The notes under the pieces are model-generated. The model ran no database searches. It was not told the DNA's origin and saw only the letters and a list, made by a program, of their open reading frames with translations. DNA of 64,000 nt from Rhodocollybia butyracea (Eukaryota; Basidiomycota; Agaricomycetes; Agaricales; Omphalotaceae). Shown one piece after another: positions 46,612 to 59,252 of the stretch. Position numbers and translations under genes: made by a program. Position 1 is the first letter of the stretch. Each line of letters begins with the position of its first letter. The DNA lies in the NCBI GenBank assembly GCA_015501585.1, contig JADNRY010000149.1, positions 62,001 through 126,000 on the forward strand. Reading direction: 5' to 3'.

Positions 46612-47645
46612 ATGTTCTCTACCCTTAACAAAGCTGCTTGTCTCGGCCTTTGGGTAACCTCATGTTTGATTGCTTTATCTACCAAAGTTCTGACCTTTGA
46701 TCCTCAGGCATCGCTCCTCAGTGTTAACGCAGCTCCAGCAGTTGTGAATCTAGGACCCGCCCCCATCAACCTCGGCACCGCAGCTAATTTTGCGATTCTT
46801 TCTCAAACAGGCGTTTCAACCGTTCCCCCGTCTGTCATAAGTAAGTTCATGTCCTAATGTCTTTGTGGCTCCATTCTCATCAAGTGCGGCATAGCTGGAA
46901 ACGTTGGAGTCAGCCCTATCGCAGCAAATTCTCTGACTGGGTTCACGCTCACGCTTGCACCCTCTGGAGAGTTCTCTACATCAACCCAAGTCAAAGGCGA
47001 CCTTTTCGCCGCGTCTTATGCTCCTCCTACTCCTGCAACATTGACGACTGCGATCGCAAACATGCAGACAGCATTCACCAGTGCAAATGGTCTTGTCAAC
47101 CCAGGGTTCACCAATCTTGCTAATGGTAAGTTACGCGTTATAGGTCTTTCGTTGATCCTCGCTGATCATGCTTGATGATATCAGGTGCACTCGGGGGCCT
47201 TGTACTCACACCTGCCCTTTATAAATGGACTTCAGCAGTCACTATCAACGCGGCTGGTGTCACTTTCACCGGGACGTCTGCCGATGGTATGTCTCCGTCA
47301 TCGACACGTCTTTCTTTACTGACCTCGTCCAAAAAAAGTCTTCGTGCTCCAGATCGCTGGAACCCTCAATTTCGCAGCTGGTGCCAGAGTTACCCTCGTT
47401 GGAGGTGTTCTCGCATCCAATATCTTCTGGGTTGTCTCGGGCTCCGTCACTGCGGCTCCAGGTGCCCACATTGAGGGTGTCATTCTAGGAAAGACAGCTG
47501 TTACCCTGCAAACGGGGACTACGATGAACGGCCGTATTTTGTCTCAAACATTTGTCGCTCTTCAATCAGTAAGCCTCTTACTTCCTCTTCATGACCTCGG
47601 AGCATGGGTTCACGATACTGCATTTAGGCGACAGTCACTGGATAG
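46612..47645 (+). CDS. Secreted ice-binding protein (DUF3494), copy D
   Basis: Six exons: 46612-46653, 46708-46840, 46895-47125, 47185-47286, 47339-47568, 47628-47645; 251 aa, intact. Exon lengths are identical to copy A. The signal peptide is MFSTLNKAACLGLWASLLSVNAAPA. Motifs: INLGTAANFAILSQTGVSTV, GNVGVSPIAANSLTGFTLTL, LVLTPALYKWTSAV, VFVLQIAGTLNFAAGARVTL, NIFWVVSGSVTAAPGAHIEG, GRILSQTFVALQS. It is the most diverged of the four and the only one on the plus strand, 12 kb from copy C. The gene plus its upstream block must have been copied together with inversion, or the intervening DNA was inserted or inverted later. Ice binding is inferred from the family. Confidence 0.92.
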
Positions 47646-48350
47646 GTAAATTACTGCCACTAGTACTAAGCACTAGTAACTTCTTTTCACTTCTCTGGGT
47701 AGTTCAGAATTGTTTTCATTGTCACTTTCGGTCTTTCTTGTCTGTGCTCAAAATCGCTTCCATTTTCAAACCCTTGCATATACATACAATACATGTACTG
47801 ATTCATGTACTATAAAACACACAAAGCACAACGGCTTTTTCGCAACCCTCAGAGGAAAAGCATTGGTTAGAACGAACCTTTTGCCGTGTATCCTTTCTAG
47901 ATCTTCAGCGCCCGAAGTCAAAAAGTTATGGTGAGGTGATGCAGATGCAACGATGAATGATGAACAACTTACACCTGCATCCGGTGCGCATTTGCAAAGA
48001 GGATCTGGACTCATATCAACGCGCTCGACCATGAAGCAAAGCGCTACTACAATCTAAATCACATAAAATATGGCCTTCGCAGGAGATTTGTCCGAGAGAT
48101 TCTTGTTTCTGCGGAAGGGTAGATGCATGTCATTTCATACTTTCCAGTATGATGGGCGGAGCAAATCTTCTGGCATCGAATCTTGGAAGTATATAGCCTA
48201 GTCCTTCGAGGATAGAGATGAATATTATTATCAGTTTGTAAACAAGATCCTCCGCGTGGCGCAAAATTATGTACTAGACGGAAACCACGTGAGCAAGTTA
48301 CGGGTCTTTTTGAACGTCTCTTATTCTGAACTTTTCCTGGTACTTTCGCC
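47646..48350. other. Intergenic, no gene seen
   Basis: 3' flank of IBP D and promoter of the EB1 gene. No recognisable frames. Confidence 0.4.
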
Positions 48351-49362
48351 ATGACTTCTAGAGCGGATCTGCTTGCCTGGTTGAATGAACTTCTTCAAAT
48401 AAACTACACAAAAGTCGAGCAATGTGGTACAGGAGCGGCGTACTGTCAAGTCATTGACTCCGTCTACGGTGTGTCTTCTGTAGAATTTACCAGACGCGAT
48501 CTAATGCTTATCTTATGTTATTTAGGCGACGTACCGATGTCGAGAGTAAAGATGAACGCAAAACACGAATACGAGTACATTGCAAATTTCAAAGTAATGC
48601 AGACCGTTTTCAAGACGAAGAAAATCGACAAGGTTCGTGATCAGCGAATATCTGTCCGCTAATACTAATACTGATTCTCGGCCAGCCAATACCCGTGGAG
48701 AAGCTCGTCAAGTGCAAGATGCAGTATGTTTTCTTTGACACCATTGGAATGCCCATCACCGACTCGTTATCAGGGATAACCTTGAATTTCTTCAGTGGAT
48801 AAAACGATTTTGGGAACAAAACTACGGCGGACAAGGATATGACCCCGTTGCACGGCGCAAGGGTGCACCCACAGACACTCCCGCCACCATTGCGCCTTTA
48901 TCTACTGGTCGAGCTGGCGGCCTGAATGTCGGTGGAGCCCGATCCGGAGGAAGAACGCCCATCTCGGGCCATCGCTCTGGGTCAGCGCAGCCTAATGAAG
49001 CCGTTCAGCAGCTACAGGCTCAGTTGAAAGATATGAGTGGCCATCTGGAGGGATTGGAGAAGGAAAGAGACTTTTACTTTGCGAAAGTGGGCGCATTTTG
49101 ATTTTGTTCGAATTATGACTGACCTGCTTTAATAGCTGCGAGATATCGAGATAATTGTACAGAACAAGATAGAGTCAACCCAGCAGGAATCAGAAGGTGC
49201 TCCGGACGATCCGACTTTATTAGATATTCAGCGTATTTTATATTCGACAGAGGTAGCCTTTCTAAACCTATAGCTCGTTCGAACACGCTAATCAAATGTG
49301 CCCTATCTTAGGATGGCTTCGAGGTACCAGAAGGCGGAGTGGACGAAGAGGAGACCTTCTAG
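48351..49362 (+). CDS. EB1-family microtubule plus-end protein (Mal3/Bim1)
   Basis: Six exons: 48351-48468, 48526-48632, 48686-48723, 48774-49086, 49136-49252, 49312-49362; 247 aa. Tracks growing microtubule ends and recruits other tip proteins (family knowledge). The calponin-homology domain is complete: SRADLLAWLNELLQINYTKV, CGTGAAYCQVIDSVYGDVPM, ANFKVMQTVFKTKKIDKPIP, QWIKRFWEQNYGGQGYDPVA. A Gly/Ser/Thr-rich linker follows (about 130-175). The EB1 homology coiled coil is LKDMSGHLEGLEKERDFYFAKLRDIEIIVQ. The tail is acidic and ends EEETF rather than the EEY/F seen in animals. Intact. Confidence 0.95.
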
Positions 49363-50016
49363 CTGCTTTAACTCGCAAGCTGCAACGCGTCCGTTAACAT
49401 ACTTTCTTTCTGATACATTATTCTCCTTCCTCATCCAACCACTGTACAACCACGTCATTTCTGTATCCTTCCACCCCCAACACCAACATCTTGTGGTGTT
49501 ATCTTCTTGATCAGATCAGGTACTAGAAAGCGGTTCGAAAATTCTGTTTGATGGCCGCACTCGCTTTGCTCATGTAGGAGTATTTGTCGCCGGGGTGATT
49601 GAATGAATAAAGATTACTCGAAATTGAGTAAAGTTGGGTGGAGCCCGCGCAAGCACTCCCCGAAACTTTCGAAGCCCCCGCGTATTGCACGAGGAAAGTA
49701 AACCCTCATAAGTCAGATATCCTAGGCGTTCCTGGCTCGGCTGTACTTACGTTCAAGCTAGTCGAACATCGCACTCGCGGTCATTGGAGTATAACAGATA
49801 GTACTAGTGAAAAACTTGAATAAAGATAGGAATAAAAAAAAGTGTAGTAATGAGCTAAGATAAATGTCCATGACTGGTTTCAAGCTAAAACAACTGGAGG
49901 CTGGAGAAGTGGGTATCGAGTGCTGGAACACGAGGTCGTACATACAGGTAGCAATAAAAGAGGAGCGTGAAGTGTATCGTAAAAAGATCGTGGTCACGAA
50001 ATAAATCTGAGGTCAC
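49363..50016. other. Convergent 3' region, EB1 and MFS genes
   Basis: No coding signal; 3' flanks of two convergent genes. Confidence 0.4.
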
Positions 50017-51686
50017 TCATACGCGTGCGAGCAAGTTGGAATTTAAACGAATTTTTACGCCTAAGAAAAGCAAGGATCCTGCCACCACTGTTGTTCCAGA
50101 AAATATGATCATTCCGTGATAAGAGCCGTGATTGTGGGCAAGGATTAATCCGGCTACTGGTCCACCTATGAGCGCTCTAGAGGAGGGGAAAGAAGTCTGG
50201 TAAGTTACGCTGGAAACTGGGAGCGGGGTCTTCCGTACAACGAGAAGATGACGGTGCCCACTGCAGCAATTAGACTAACAAAAAACTTACGGAAACGATA
50301 TGATGCTGTACATTATCCCAATCCTAATCCCGATCTCTCGTATATCCGAGATCTGAGCTACGCAAGGGGTGACCACGGAAATGAAGGAACCAGAAAAAAA
50401 TCCGTAGAGAACGGAAAATACGATGAGCGAGGGCAAGGACCTGGCAAACATCCAAGAAACCAATATCAACAGGCCTGCAATGAGGGAGGTCGGTGCAAGT
50501 AAGTTGAATCTACCGATTCTGTCAGAAAGGACCGCAGGGGCAATGCGACCAAAGACGCCGCCTGCGTTCATGAGGGCTAGCACGACAAACGACATGTGTG
50601 AAGAGATGCCTAAGCTTTGCGCGTAGTCGACAACATAAAAGTACGGAATGAACCAGCCTATGAAAAATTGAAACAGTTCGCTTTAAAATCGCTGTCTTTT
50701 AAAATAAAACACAGACGGAGAATTACTTACCGAGCGCCACTAGACTACCGCCTGCAGCCAAAAGCATGTACGATGAATCCCTCAAGCACTTCAGACCCAT
50801 TAACTGTGTCGTAGGCCTGTCTGTTGGGCGAGGCGACTCGCTCACTGTGAGGACAGCGATTCCACAAAGCACAGCACAGAGAAGTCCCGAAATGCGAGTA
50901 GCCCAGCCGAATCCTACACGCACAAACAAGCTCTGGAGCATAATGGGAAAAACAACCCCCCCTGCGCATGAAATCAGCATACGTCAATAACCTCATTTCC
51001 GAAGAACTTACCGAGACCTGATCCCGCGACAGCGATCCCGGTAGCAGTAGCACGGTACTTGGCAAAGTGTGTCGAGACACTCGCCAAAGAAGGGTAGAAT
51101 CTGTACAAGTCTTGAGAAAACACTCTTGTCAGACGCAGTAAGTTCCGACAACTTACAGCAAACCGACTCCTAGTCCAAATAGAATACCCTGCGATAGGAT
51201 GTACTGATAATATTGGGTAGAAATGCTGGTCATCATGATGCCGAGGACACAACATAACGTGCCGACCAGCATCAAGGCTCGAGGACCATACATATCGTAA
51301 AGGTAACCAATAGGCCCCCCCTAACATCCGAAATTTATAACGTCCGAGCAACGAGTATTGAGATGGAATCAACATACAGAAAAAAAGAACACCCAGAGTT
51401 GAAGAGACCCTATCCAGGCTATAGTCGACGCGTCGAAAGTGCTTAACTGGTGCGTGGTATACCACGCCTGAAATGTTCCAAACGCGTTCATCTGTCCGAA
51501 CGTGCAGAAAAGCGCCAGGAAAGCACCAAAGACTGTGAGATAGCCTTTCGCATTGCCACCCATGCCTTCACTCGTATCGGTGCTCGAGGAGCTGGCGTAT
51601 GTTGCAGTGCTATCTCGAATGCGTCCCCGCGACTTGCACTCCTCGACCGACTCTGCAATTTGAGATCGTTTTTCAATATCAGTCAT
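50017..51686 (-). CDS. MFS transporter, monocarboxylate (MCT/SLC16) type
   Basis: Six exons from ATG 51686 to TGA 50017, all joins in frame. An N-terminal hydrophilic Ser/Thr/Glu-rich tail precedes 12 predicted membrane segments. Landmarks: KGYLTVFGAFLALFCTFGQ, MNAFGTFQAWYTTHQLS, GGPIGYLYDMYGPRALMLVG (the loop 2-3 motif), YQYILSQGILFGLGVGLLFY, YRATATGIAVAGSGLGGVVF, GWFIPYFYVVDYAQSLGISS, MNAGGVFGRIAPAVLSDRIG (motif between helices 8 and 9), and IGGPVAGLILAHNHG. Fungal members of this group move monocarboxylates or riboflavin-like solutes; the substrate cannot be told. The protein ends LNSNLLARV. Two of the open frames extend upstream without ATG, so 51686 is the supported start. Confidence 0.9.
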
Positions 51687-53181
51687 GGTGGGCAGTTCTC
51701 CAAGTGGACTCAGAGAAGGATTCAAGGATGAACTAGCGGCGTCTCAGAGGTTTATAAGGGATACTCATTTTCTATTGAACCTTCTAAATAAGAAGAAGGG
51801 TGGTCACAGTGATAGAAACTCCGCCCAGGATGCGCCGCTCCCGTTAACACCGGATTGGTGAAGAAGAAAGTGTCAGAAAAGAAAACGCTTTAGCGCCGGC
51901 CGGTCACGATGAATACTGGTAAACAGGTAAAAGGTCAGAAAATCATTGAAGCTGTAATAATTTTGCGGCTCCATTGTGAAAAGGACTCATCATTTTGCAT
52001 CAGTTGCGACTGCCCCCGAATCAAAATTCATCATTCTACAGTCGACATGAAACTTAACCACACTCCAGGAAGTTAATTGATCCGTCAAGAAACAAACGCT
52101 GCACTGATGAGGTCGAGCGTTGACTCCTTCCTGCAACTGCGGCATCCTGTATCATTCTTCGAGTCTGGCTGGCAATGGCAAGGAACAGCCCGACCGTTAC
52201 GGGATCGTCACAACTCCAAGGGCCTCCGACAGCTAAACCCGATCTTTTCATCCACGAGCCACCGTTATTAGAACAAACTCGACGCTGTAAGTCCGAAGGC
52301 TTGAAGATCATAGGACCCGGATTATGAGATGAACTGCGAAGCAGACAAACAGCTTAAGGTGTATAACTGATGCCCCTAAACTTCTTGATATTGCATCATG
52401 AATGCCATGTAGCAATGATGGAGTCGCACCGACATGGACAATAGACATGTTTCTCTGCTATAGGTCTGAGGGCGGTACAGTATGAACAAACGTCGTTCAT
52501 GATACCGAGGTTGCTGGTCACGATGAATGCATATGATTCTACAAAGAGAACCAGAGCTTGAATCAAGTTATGCATCCGAAAAAGAACTCCAGTAGTCTTC
52601 TTCTTTTACGAACATTATTTCGAGGCGTCACTACACTTTTGTGACAACAGACTATTTCTTGTCCATCATCAATCTTCGGACTTGCAGGCACCCATGGAAA
52701 ACCCAAGGTGAGGAGATATCTCAGCGGATCCAGTAAACGCCTTGGACTATCAAAAGAGGACGTTTTACAGGGTGGGCTGGTAGGCATGGAGCAATCTCGT
52801 CATTTGGTTCACGCGGTGTGCCCCGCTCGTCACTGAAAAGCTAGATAATACGACGACGTAGCTCTTGAATGCAAAGGCTTGCATTTTCAGAGTATTACAT
52901 GCAAAGAGTACGGCAAATGAGGAACCGAACACCAGAGCTCTGAGGTCTGGTGGCTTAGAAGGTACGCTCCGAGTCCGTAAAGCATCATAAGGCATCCTCT
53001 GGAAAGAGCTCCGGAGGTACCAGAGCAAGGCGTGCACAAAAGGAACGCGGAGGTGCCTGTAAAGGAAATTTTCATCAAGGGGCGAAGAGCATCGATGATA
53101 ACATTAAAGTTTGACCTTTGAGTGATTCAGTAATGAAAACTATACGTTCAAGCAAGGTACGCGGCGAAAGTGCCTTGAGGC
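51687..53181. other. 1.5 kb stretch with no recognised gene
   Basis: MFS promoter on the left, 3' flank of the 53.2 kb gene on the right. Short frames only. Confidence 0.4.
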
Positions 53182-53995
53182 TCAAGCCCCAATTTCCTCG
53201 TCCTCGTTGTTATCCTTCCTTCGGGAAGCTTTCAGTTGCCTGTAACGAGTGATAGCGTTCTCTCGTTCCTGTGCCATCATAGCTTTCTGAGCCAATGAAA
53301 GAACACCATCTCGTTTCGCTACTGTCGAGCTGGAAGTTTTTTGTGCAGAAACTCCTCTGGGAAGCCGCATAAGTTCTGGAGGAGCTTGAGCGATATCGTT
53401 AAGACGACGAGGAGCTGATGAGGAAAGGGACTGAAACTCCATTGGCCGGCCAGAGTGTTTCAAAGATAAAGGCTCTACCAACGAGGGGGTATCGTCAGTG
53501 GATTTTGTTTTGTGGGACGACTTTTGTGCAGGTTTGCCCGAAGATTCTTGATGGCGAGCATGACGAACAACTGCATTAGACGATTGGACAGCACTTTTGA
53601 CCAACGGACGCATGTCGTCTTCAACCCGTCTATAAATGGTCTTGGACAAGACTGACAAACACCGATAAAGTAGCACATACTTGTTGTAATGCTGCAAAGA
53701 TTCTCCTGGCAATATACCCGACACTTTTCCGTTCAGTTTTCGTCTCTTGGCTTCGGTCTTTTCCTCCGGCTCTCCACTTGCGATCTTTCGTTTCTTGAAC
53801 TGCTCGCGGACATTGGCTGCATTGAGAACGCGAGCGAGAGATTTTGGTATAGCCTCATTGCTAAGAGATTGTTTTGAGGGTGCGAGGTCTTCGCCCCTAG
53901 GATGAGCTGTAAGAGCGAGTTAAGATCACGGAAGAAACCTACTTCAAATTTCGTTGTTGTTCTCTAATCGATCGTTTAGCTCGCTTATGAGGCAT
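53182..53995 (-). CDS. Conserved basic, probably nuclear protein
   Basis: Three exons: 53995-53943, 53896-53681, 53629-53182; 238 aa. The N-terminus MPHKRAKRSIREQQR and KKRKIASGEPEEKTEAKRRK look like nuclear or nucleolar localisation signals. The second intron (51 bp) stays open if unspliced, but removing it gives GESLQHYNKRVEDDMRPLV, a compact motif that suggests splicing is real. Later segments are Ser/Lys-rich, then LMRLPRGVSAQK and a helical C-terminus (LSLAQKAMMAQERENAITRYR) ending in an acidic tail. I do not recognise the family; a role in ribosome biogenesis is only a guess from composition. Confidence 0.65.
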
Positions 53996-54629
53996 GAAAA
54001 AGTTGAAGAAAAAAACAGATCTTGATTTGGCAAAACAGCTTTGATATTGGCCTGTTTTCACGTGGTCAAGTTCGCAGCACATGATGCATTTCGTCTGAAA
54101 TTTCTCCATAAATCTTCTCTTTGCAACGGACCTCTATCATTACAACGGACCGTAAGCCTATTCTACGATGGTACCTTGTCACAGGAGCAGTATCCTGCAG
54201 TATCTGGCACAGGGTCGGACTCCGGACTCAGCTGGATTGGATTGTGAAGGTTGCCAGTTTTTTCTCCGACGAGGGTATTGTTGAGAGGGTTTCTTCCAAA
54301 TTAAGAACAGACGTTGTGTCGTAGAACCTAACCGACCCTTGCAGCCCTTGCAGAATTTTCAACGTTTCAATCACGGAGCCATACTCAAGATGCATGTTAT
54401 CTCTAAATCTCCGAGAACATCAATCCAAGTGATGGACACGGATGGACTCCCTTGGATTAGCATGTGCTCCCTTGATTTCGCTCAGTCCTCTATACCATTT
54501 GACTATACAAGCCTCAAGGTGCATCTCGCTATTGCATGGTCACTGGCTAGCAGTCAATTCAATCGCCATGATATAAAGCGCATGAAATCTGGCCCTGCAT
54601 GCTGGACAAAGCTTATCTCTCTGCCCAAT

Positions 54630-56986
54630 ATGCTGCTTTCATTGCTTCCAGCGTTTTTGGCAGCAGTCCCTCTCTCCCTTGGAGGACAAGTCCCCATCGT
54701 AGACGGTGTTTACGGTGGGGTCCGAAATCTTACAACTAGCAGCCGTGGAAATGTCAAACCCGCAAGTCTCTCCGTAACTGCGACGACTCCCGGGAAGATT
54801 CGGGCAGTCGAGAACACTGGGATCTGTGGTAGGCTATACGATTAGTCAATCCAAATGTGTTCTCCTACAGTGTATCGTAGAAACCACCCCTGGAGTCTTT
54901 TCAGCCTCCGGTTATGGAGATTTGACGTCGACTGAAAGCTTATTGTACGTCGCATTTGGTTTGAGAAACACTAGGTTTATTTTATTGTTGGTAGCTTCTG
55001 GTACTTTGCGGCTCGGGAGAACAACGACACTGCACCGCTCGCTCTCTGGTTCAACGGTGGCGTGCGTTCCAGTTTCTTCTTTGTTGAGTTTTTTTAAGAA
55101 TGTCTTGAACTCGTAGCCTGGAAGTTCCAGCATGCTGGGTCTATTCCAGGAGAATGGTCCCTGCCGTATTAACAACGCCAGTACGGCGGTGACGCTGAAC
55201 CCGAACTCATGGAACACCAATGCAAACATGTTGTACATTGACCAACCGGTGAGGGCTAAATTCTGCTGGGCTTTATTATGCGCGTGCTCAGGCCAGGCCA
55301 GGTGGGAGTAGGTTTCTCTCATGGAACCATGAACGTCGGAACTTCCGAGGAAGCTGCCGCCAACGTTTGGACTTTCTTACAAATCTTCCTCTCCGATAGC
55401 AGATTCTCGAGTCTGCAGAGTCGTGATCTTGCTATCTGGACTGAATCGTGCGTATCATTCCAATGTTCTACTATATCCATCTCACATATCGATCACAGTT
55501 ATGGTGGTCATTATGGTTCGTTATCAGTCTGCTATGTCCTAGAATTTATAATCATACCCAAGATTATAGGACCAACTTTCGCAGCGTTTGTTTGTTTGAT
55601 TTGAACAAGTCTTTATTATTAACTTTTGGGGTACACAGTTACTTTTTGTCTCAGAATGCTGCTATTGCCGCAGGGACCATATCCGGTATCACCTTGAACC
55701 TCAAAACTTTGGGTATCGGTGACGGCCTTACGGATCCATTATCTCAATACCCGGGATACATTACATATGCTGGCTCAAACCCATACCATCCACTGGTTTC
55801 CACTTCGACTATTAATCGTGCCAACTCTTCTTGGTTGTCCTCCACTGGATGCAAGGAGCAGGTTCGCGTTCCATGATCTTCATCGATGACTGACTTCCAC
55901 ATTGGCCAGATCACCGCATGCAACAACAATGGTTCGAACAAAGTATGCTCTGCTGCGCAATCGTTTTGCAACAACAATATTCTGTCCCCTTTGGCGGGCA
56001 ACTTTGATGTGAGTTCAAGTGTTGTTTCATTGCTTCTTCAACTCTGATGTGAACTTTCTTCTTCCTTCCTTCACGAAATCAGGTTTATTATGTAAGAATC
56101 GTCCCATAATATTCAAAATCAATGAAAAACTTAACAAACTTGGAGGTGCTCGCAACTAACCCAGATCCCTATCCCCCAGATCTAACCAGCTACCTCAACA
56201 AGATTGGAACCGAGGCTGGTGCTGAGTCAACTTGGCAAGAGACCAACATTAATGTATATGACAACTTTGCGGCGACAGGTACAGATCTTTAGCTATCACT
56301 TCGACTTGCCGTTTACTAACGCAGTGGAATTCCAGGTGACTGGATGAGAACTTCTAGTCCCGATCTCGAATCCGTTATCAATGCTGGGGTACGCTGATTG
56401 TAATCTTATTTCTACCCTTTGATAATCTAACTTGAATTCGCCTTTCAACAGATCAGAGTTACAATCTATGATGGTTAGACCCCCCTCGCAGCAGCGTCGA
56501 CCGAAGAGTTCATTTATTGTCTTACAGGTGATGCCGACTACATCCTCAACTTCAACGGCGTGGAAGCAATGGTTAGTCCTTTACAGAGTTGCACACATAT
56601 GTACTGACGTTTTATGTAGACGAACAGCCTTGAGACGCAGTTTACTTCCCTTTTTCAAGCCCAGTCCTTCGAATCATGGACAGTTGATGGACAATTAGCA
56701 GGACAAGTCAAGAATGCGGGGACGTTTTCTTACATTCGTATCTATGGGGCTGGTCATGAAGGTATACAAGGGTCTCAATATTTTGATTCGTTTCTGTCAT
56801 TCTGATCGTATCGTCCTTTTCCTATACTTAGTCCCTGCATACAAGGTTTGTTTTTCCTTGTGGACGCAAACCAGTCTACTATTGATGATTCTTCCCTTCT
56901 CTTAGTTTGGTACATTGGCTTATGGAGAGGCGGCGCTGCAGATGTTCCAACAAACTATGGCACATCAATCCTTAGTATCCACATAG
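54630..56986 (+). CDS. Secreted serine carboxypeptidase (S10)
   Basis: About 15 exons with all joins in frame, ATG 54630 to TAG 56984-56986. The signal peptide is [19 protein letters not shown]. Domain landmarks: [19 protein letters not shown] (oxyanion loop), [30 protein letters not shown] with the catalytic Ser, [37 protein letters not shown] with the catalytic Asp, and GAGHEVPAYKFGTLAYG with the catalytic His. Several Cys pairs and N-glycosylation sites fit a secreted or vacuolar enzyme. One exon is only 9 nt (coding VYY, in [17 protein letters not shown]). S10 enzymes remove C-terminal residues at acid pH. Intact; no clear propeptide cleavage site recognised. Confidence 0.9.
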
Positions 56987-59252
56987 AAAATTATTACAGT
57001 GCGTACTTTTGTATACTGGAATTCATGGTTGTGAAGTATAGGCTATGACACATGGATGGACTGAAAACAGTGGCGTGAAGGGAAAGTTTATTTCGTACTA
57101 GTCTTGAGCTAAGAAACGATCGTGTCAATCGCTGTTTGCCCATGTGAAGCTTCTAAGGAAGTAACTCTCCCGCTAAGTGTATATATACCTAGATCCGCGA
57201 CTGATTATCTTTGTCTAGTGCGTTCGAGTGTTTCCGAGTCGACAACAACGTCTGTGAATTATAGAGCATATAATTTTTTCGTCATTTGGATGGCATACTG
57301 TGAGATTAAGTCTACAAATGTACGACAGAGATTGATAACTCGTAACGGCGCATGACCGATGCTACTGACCCAGCGATTCCACGAAAGCGCGTCTTCTGAA
57401 TGTCGATGATGATGAACACATAGAAAAATTCGACAGCCCTCTCTGTATACTTCTTCATCACCCATTTATCCGTGCTTCTCGTGTCTGTGCTGCCCTACAC
57501 GCGAAGCAGTACTCATCCATTCGGTCAATGTCCCTTTGTATCTCCCGCCCAAAATTCTATTTTCGTGTGAGGTTCAGTCATAAGCTTAATTAATTTGTAA
57601 ACGGACCGAAGAAAGTTACCTTTGTACAGGTTTTTTTCCTACAATTTGGTGGATGAAAGTAGCTTCGCTCGCAACGACTAGAATTGCAATCCATAATTGC
57701 AGTGACCATGTGCCTTTGGAAATGCTAGAAGACGGTCAGTCTCTCTCTCCGTGTTTAAGTGTACTGAAGCGCAACTTGACATCTCAACCATCTTGTTCCT
57801 TCCCTAGAGACGCGGCCGCTTAGCACAAGAATTGCGACCCGTGTACTGAGTCCACTTACGCTACTTGTTGGCACATTTTTACGTTGGGGAAACGTAGGAA
57901 ACCGGGTTTCGACCACGAACTTGAAAAAAGGGGGCCACAGATTTGGGTTTTTGGAAGATGCTGTAGCGGGCGATTAAAAATGAGCGTAACAGCCAAGTGG
58001 GGGAGGACTGAAGAGGCGGAATACTATGTCTGCCTAACATACTTATAGTAAAACAGAGTGGCATGTAGATTTAAACCCCATCAGTCTTCCTTGGATTTTA
58101 GTGGTGAAATTCGCATGAGACCACGGCTCTGTGAGGCACATGTTCGAGCGTTGATTCTTCCTTCTATCGTTATCTATCATCCACCCAAGCATTTCATCCA
58201 CCAAACGACTTCATCTACAGAGTCACAAAGTTGTGTCTGAAATTTGCGTAATCGCTCCGTCCCCTGAGCGATATGTCAATCAGAAGCCGTAGTTCGTTAT
58301 CGTTGAAGCTTCTTTGTCGTATGTATGTATTCTAGAGTTTGTGATACCGCATTGAGATCTATGATATGAGCAAATCCCGCCAGTGTCCTTCTCATATGAT
58401 AATTGTATTGAGACGATAAATAACATGGCACGAGGTTCGGCTAGCAGTAGCGAAGTACTTACCAAAACCAAACTGATTTGCAAGAGGTACATAATAGCCT
58501 AATCTTGCACAAGATGAAGTGAGGATTGGAATCATGCCGCTTTCCGGCGAGGATTTGCCGACTCAGTACAACGTCCCGGTACAACTCAGCGCCCAGCAAG
58601 GAGATGAATTTCTCAGTATCATTGGATTCGATTACTTATCAAGACTTCGAATACGTTGAGACAGCCAGAAACAGCCAAACAGTCAACTCCCAGCTAAGAT
58701 CTGCAAGAACCTAAATCACTCCGTCTAGGAAGCAACGGTAGTAATCAACTCCCTCTTGCGACGCTACTTATTAGTACTACTTACTAGAAGTACACAGGTG
58801 AAGGTCGAGCTACGGCACACGCCGTAGACAATAAGCTAGCCCGATATGTTCAAGCATTGAATTAGTGGGGGCACCAGGAGTCGTCATCGGCGACGCCAAG
58901 GAGAAAAATGCAGGGATGGCTCACGAGGAGAGGGATTCGTTTGACATTGACATTTCATTCAATCTAGAGGCAGAATATAAAGTACAATAGCGAGATCCGA
59001 GGCAAAAGTTGTTTGTTGCAGTAGATGTACATGACGAAGAAGAGATAGCAGGGTACAACGGATGTTGTCAAAAATGTTCTCGACGGTAACAGCGAATCTA
59101 AAAGTCGTAGATAGGCAAACAGTTCAGAAAAGAGAGAAAAAAGTGAAAAGGAAGGACGCCCGACACATGCCCACTCCGTCCCATCTTCACCTAACCTCTG
59201 ACTAGTTGATTCCCATCTTGCCAACGCACCCAAGGCATTATCGTCAGCCCGT
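56987..59252. other. 2.3 kb stretch with no recognised gene
   Basis: Convergent region between the S10 gene and the proteasome gene 3' end. Frames are short and motif-free on both strands. Confidence 0.4.

Noticed and set aside
51369..51725. MFS start at 51725
   Set aside because: The codon there is TTG; the first real ATG in frame is at 51686.
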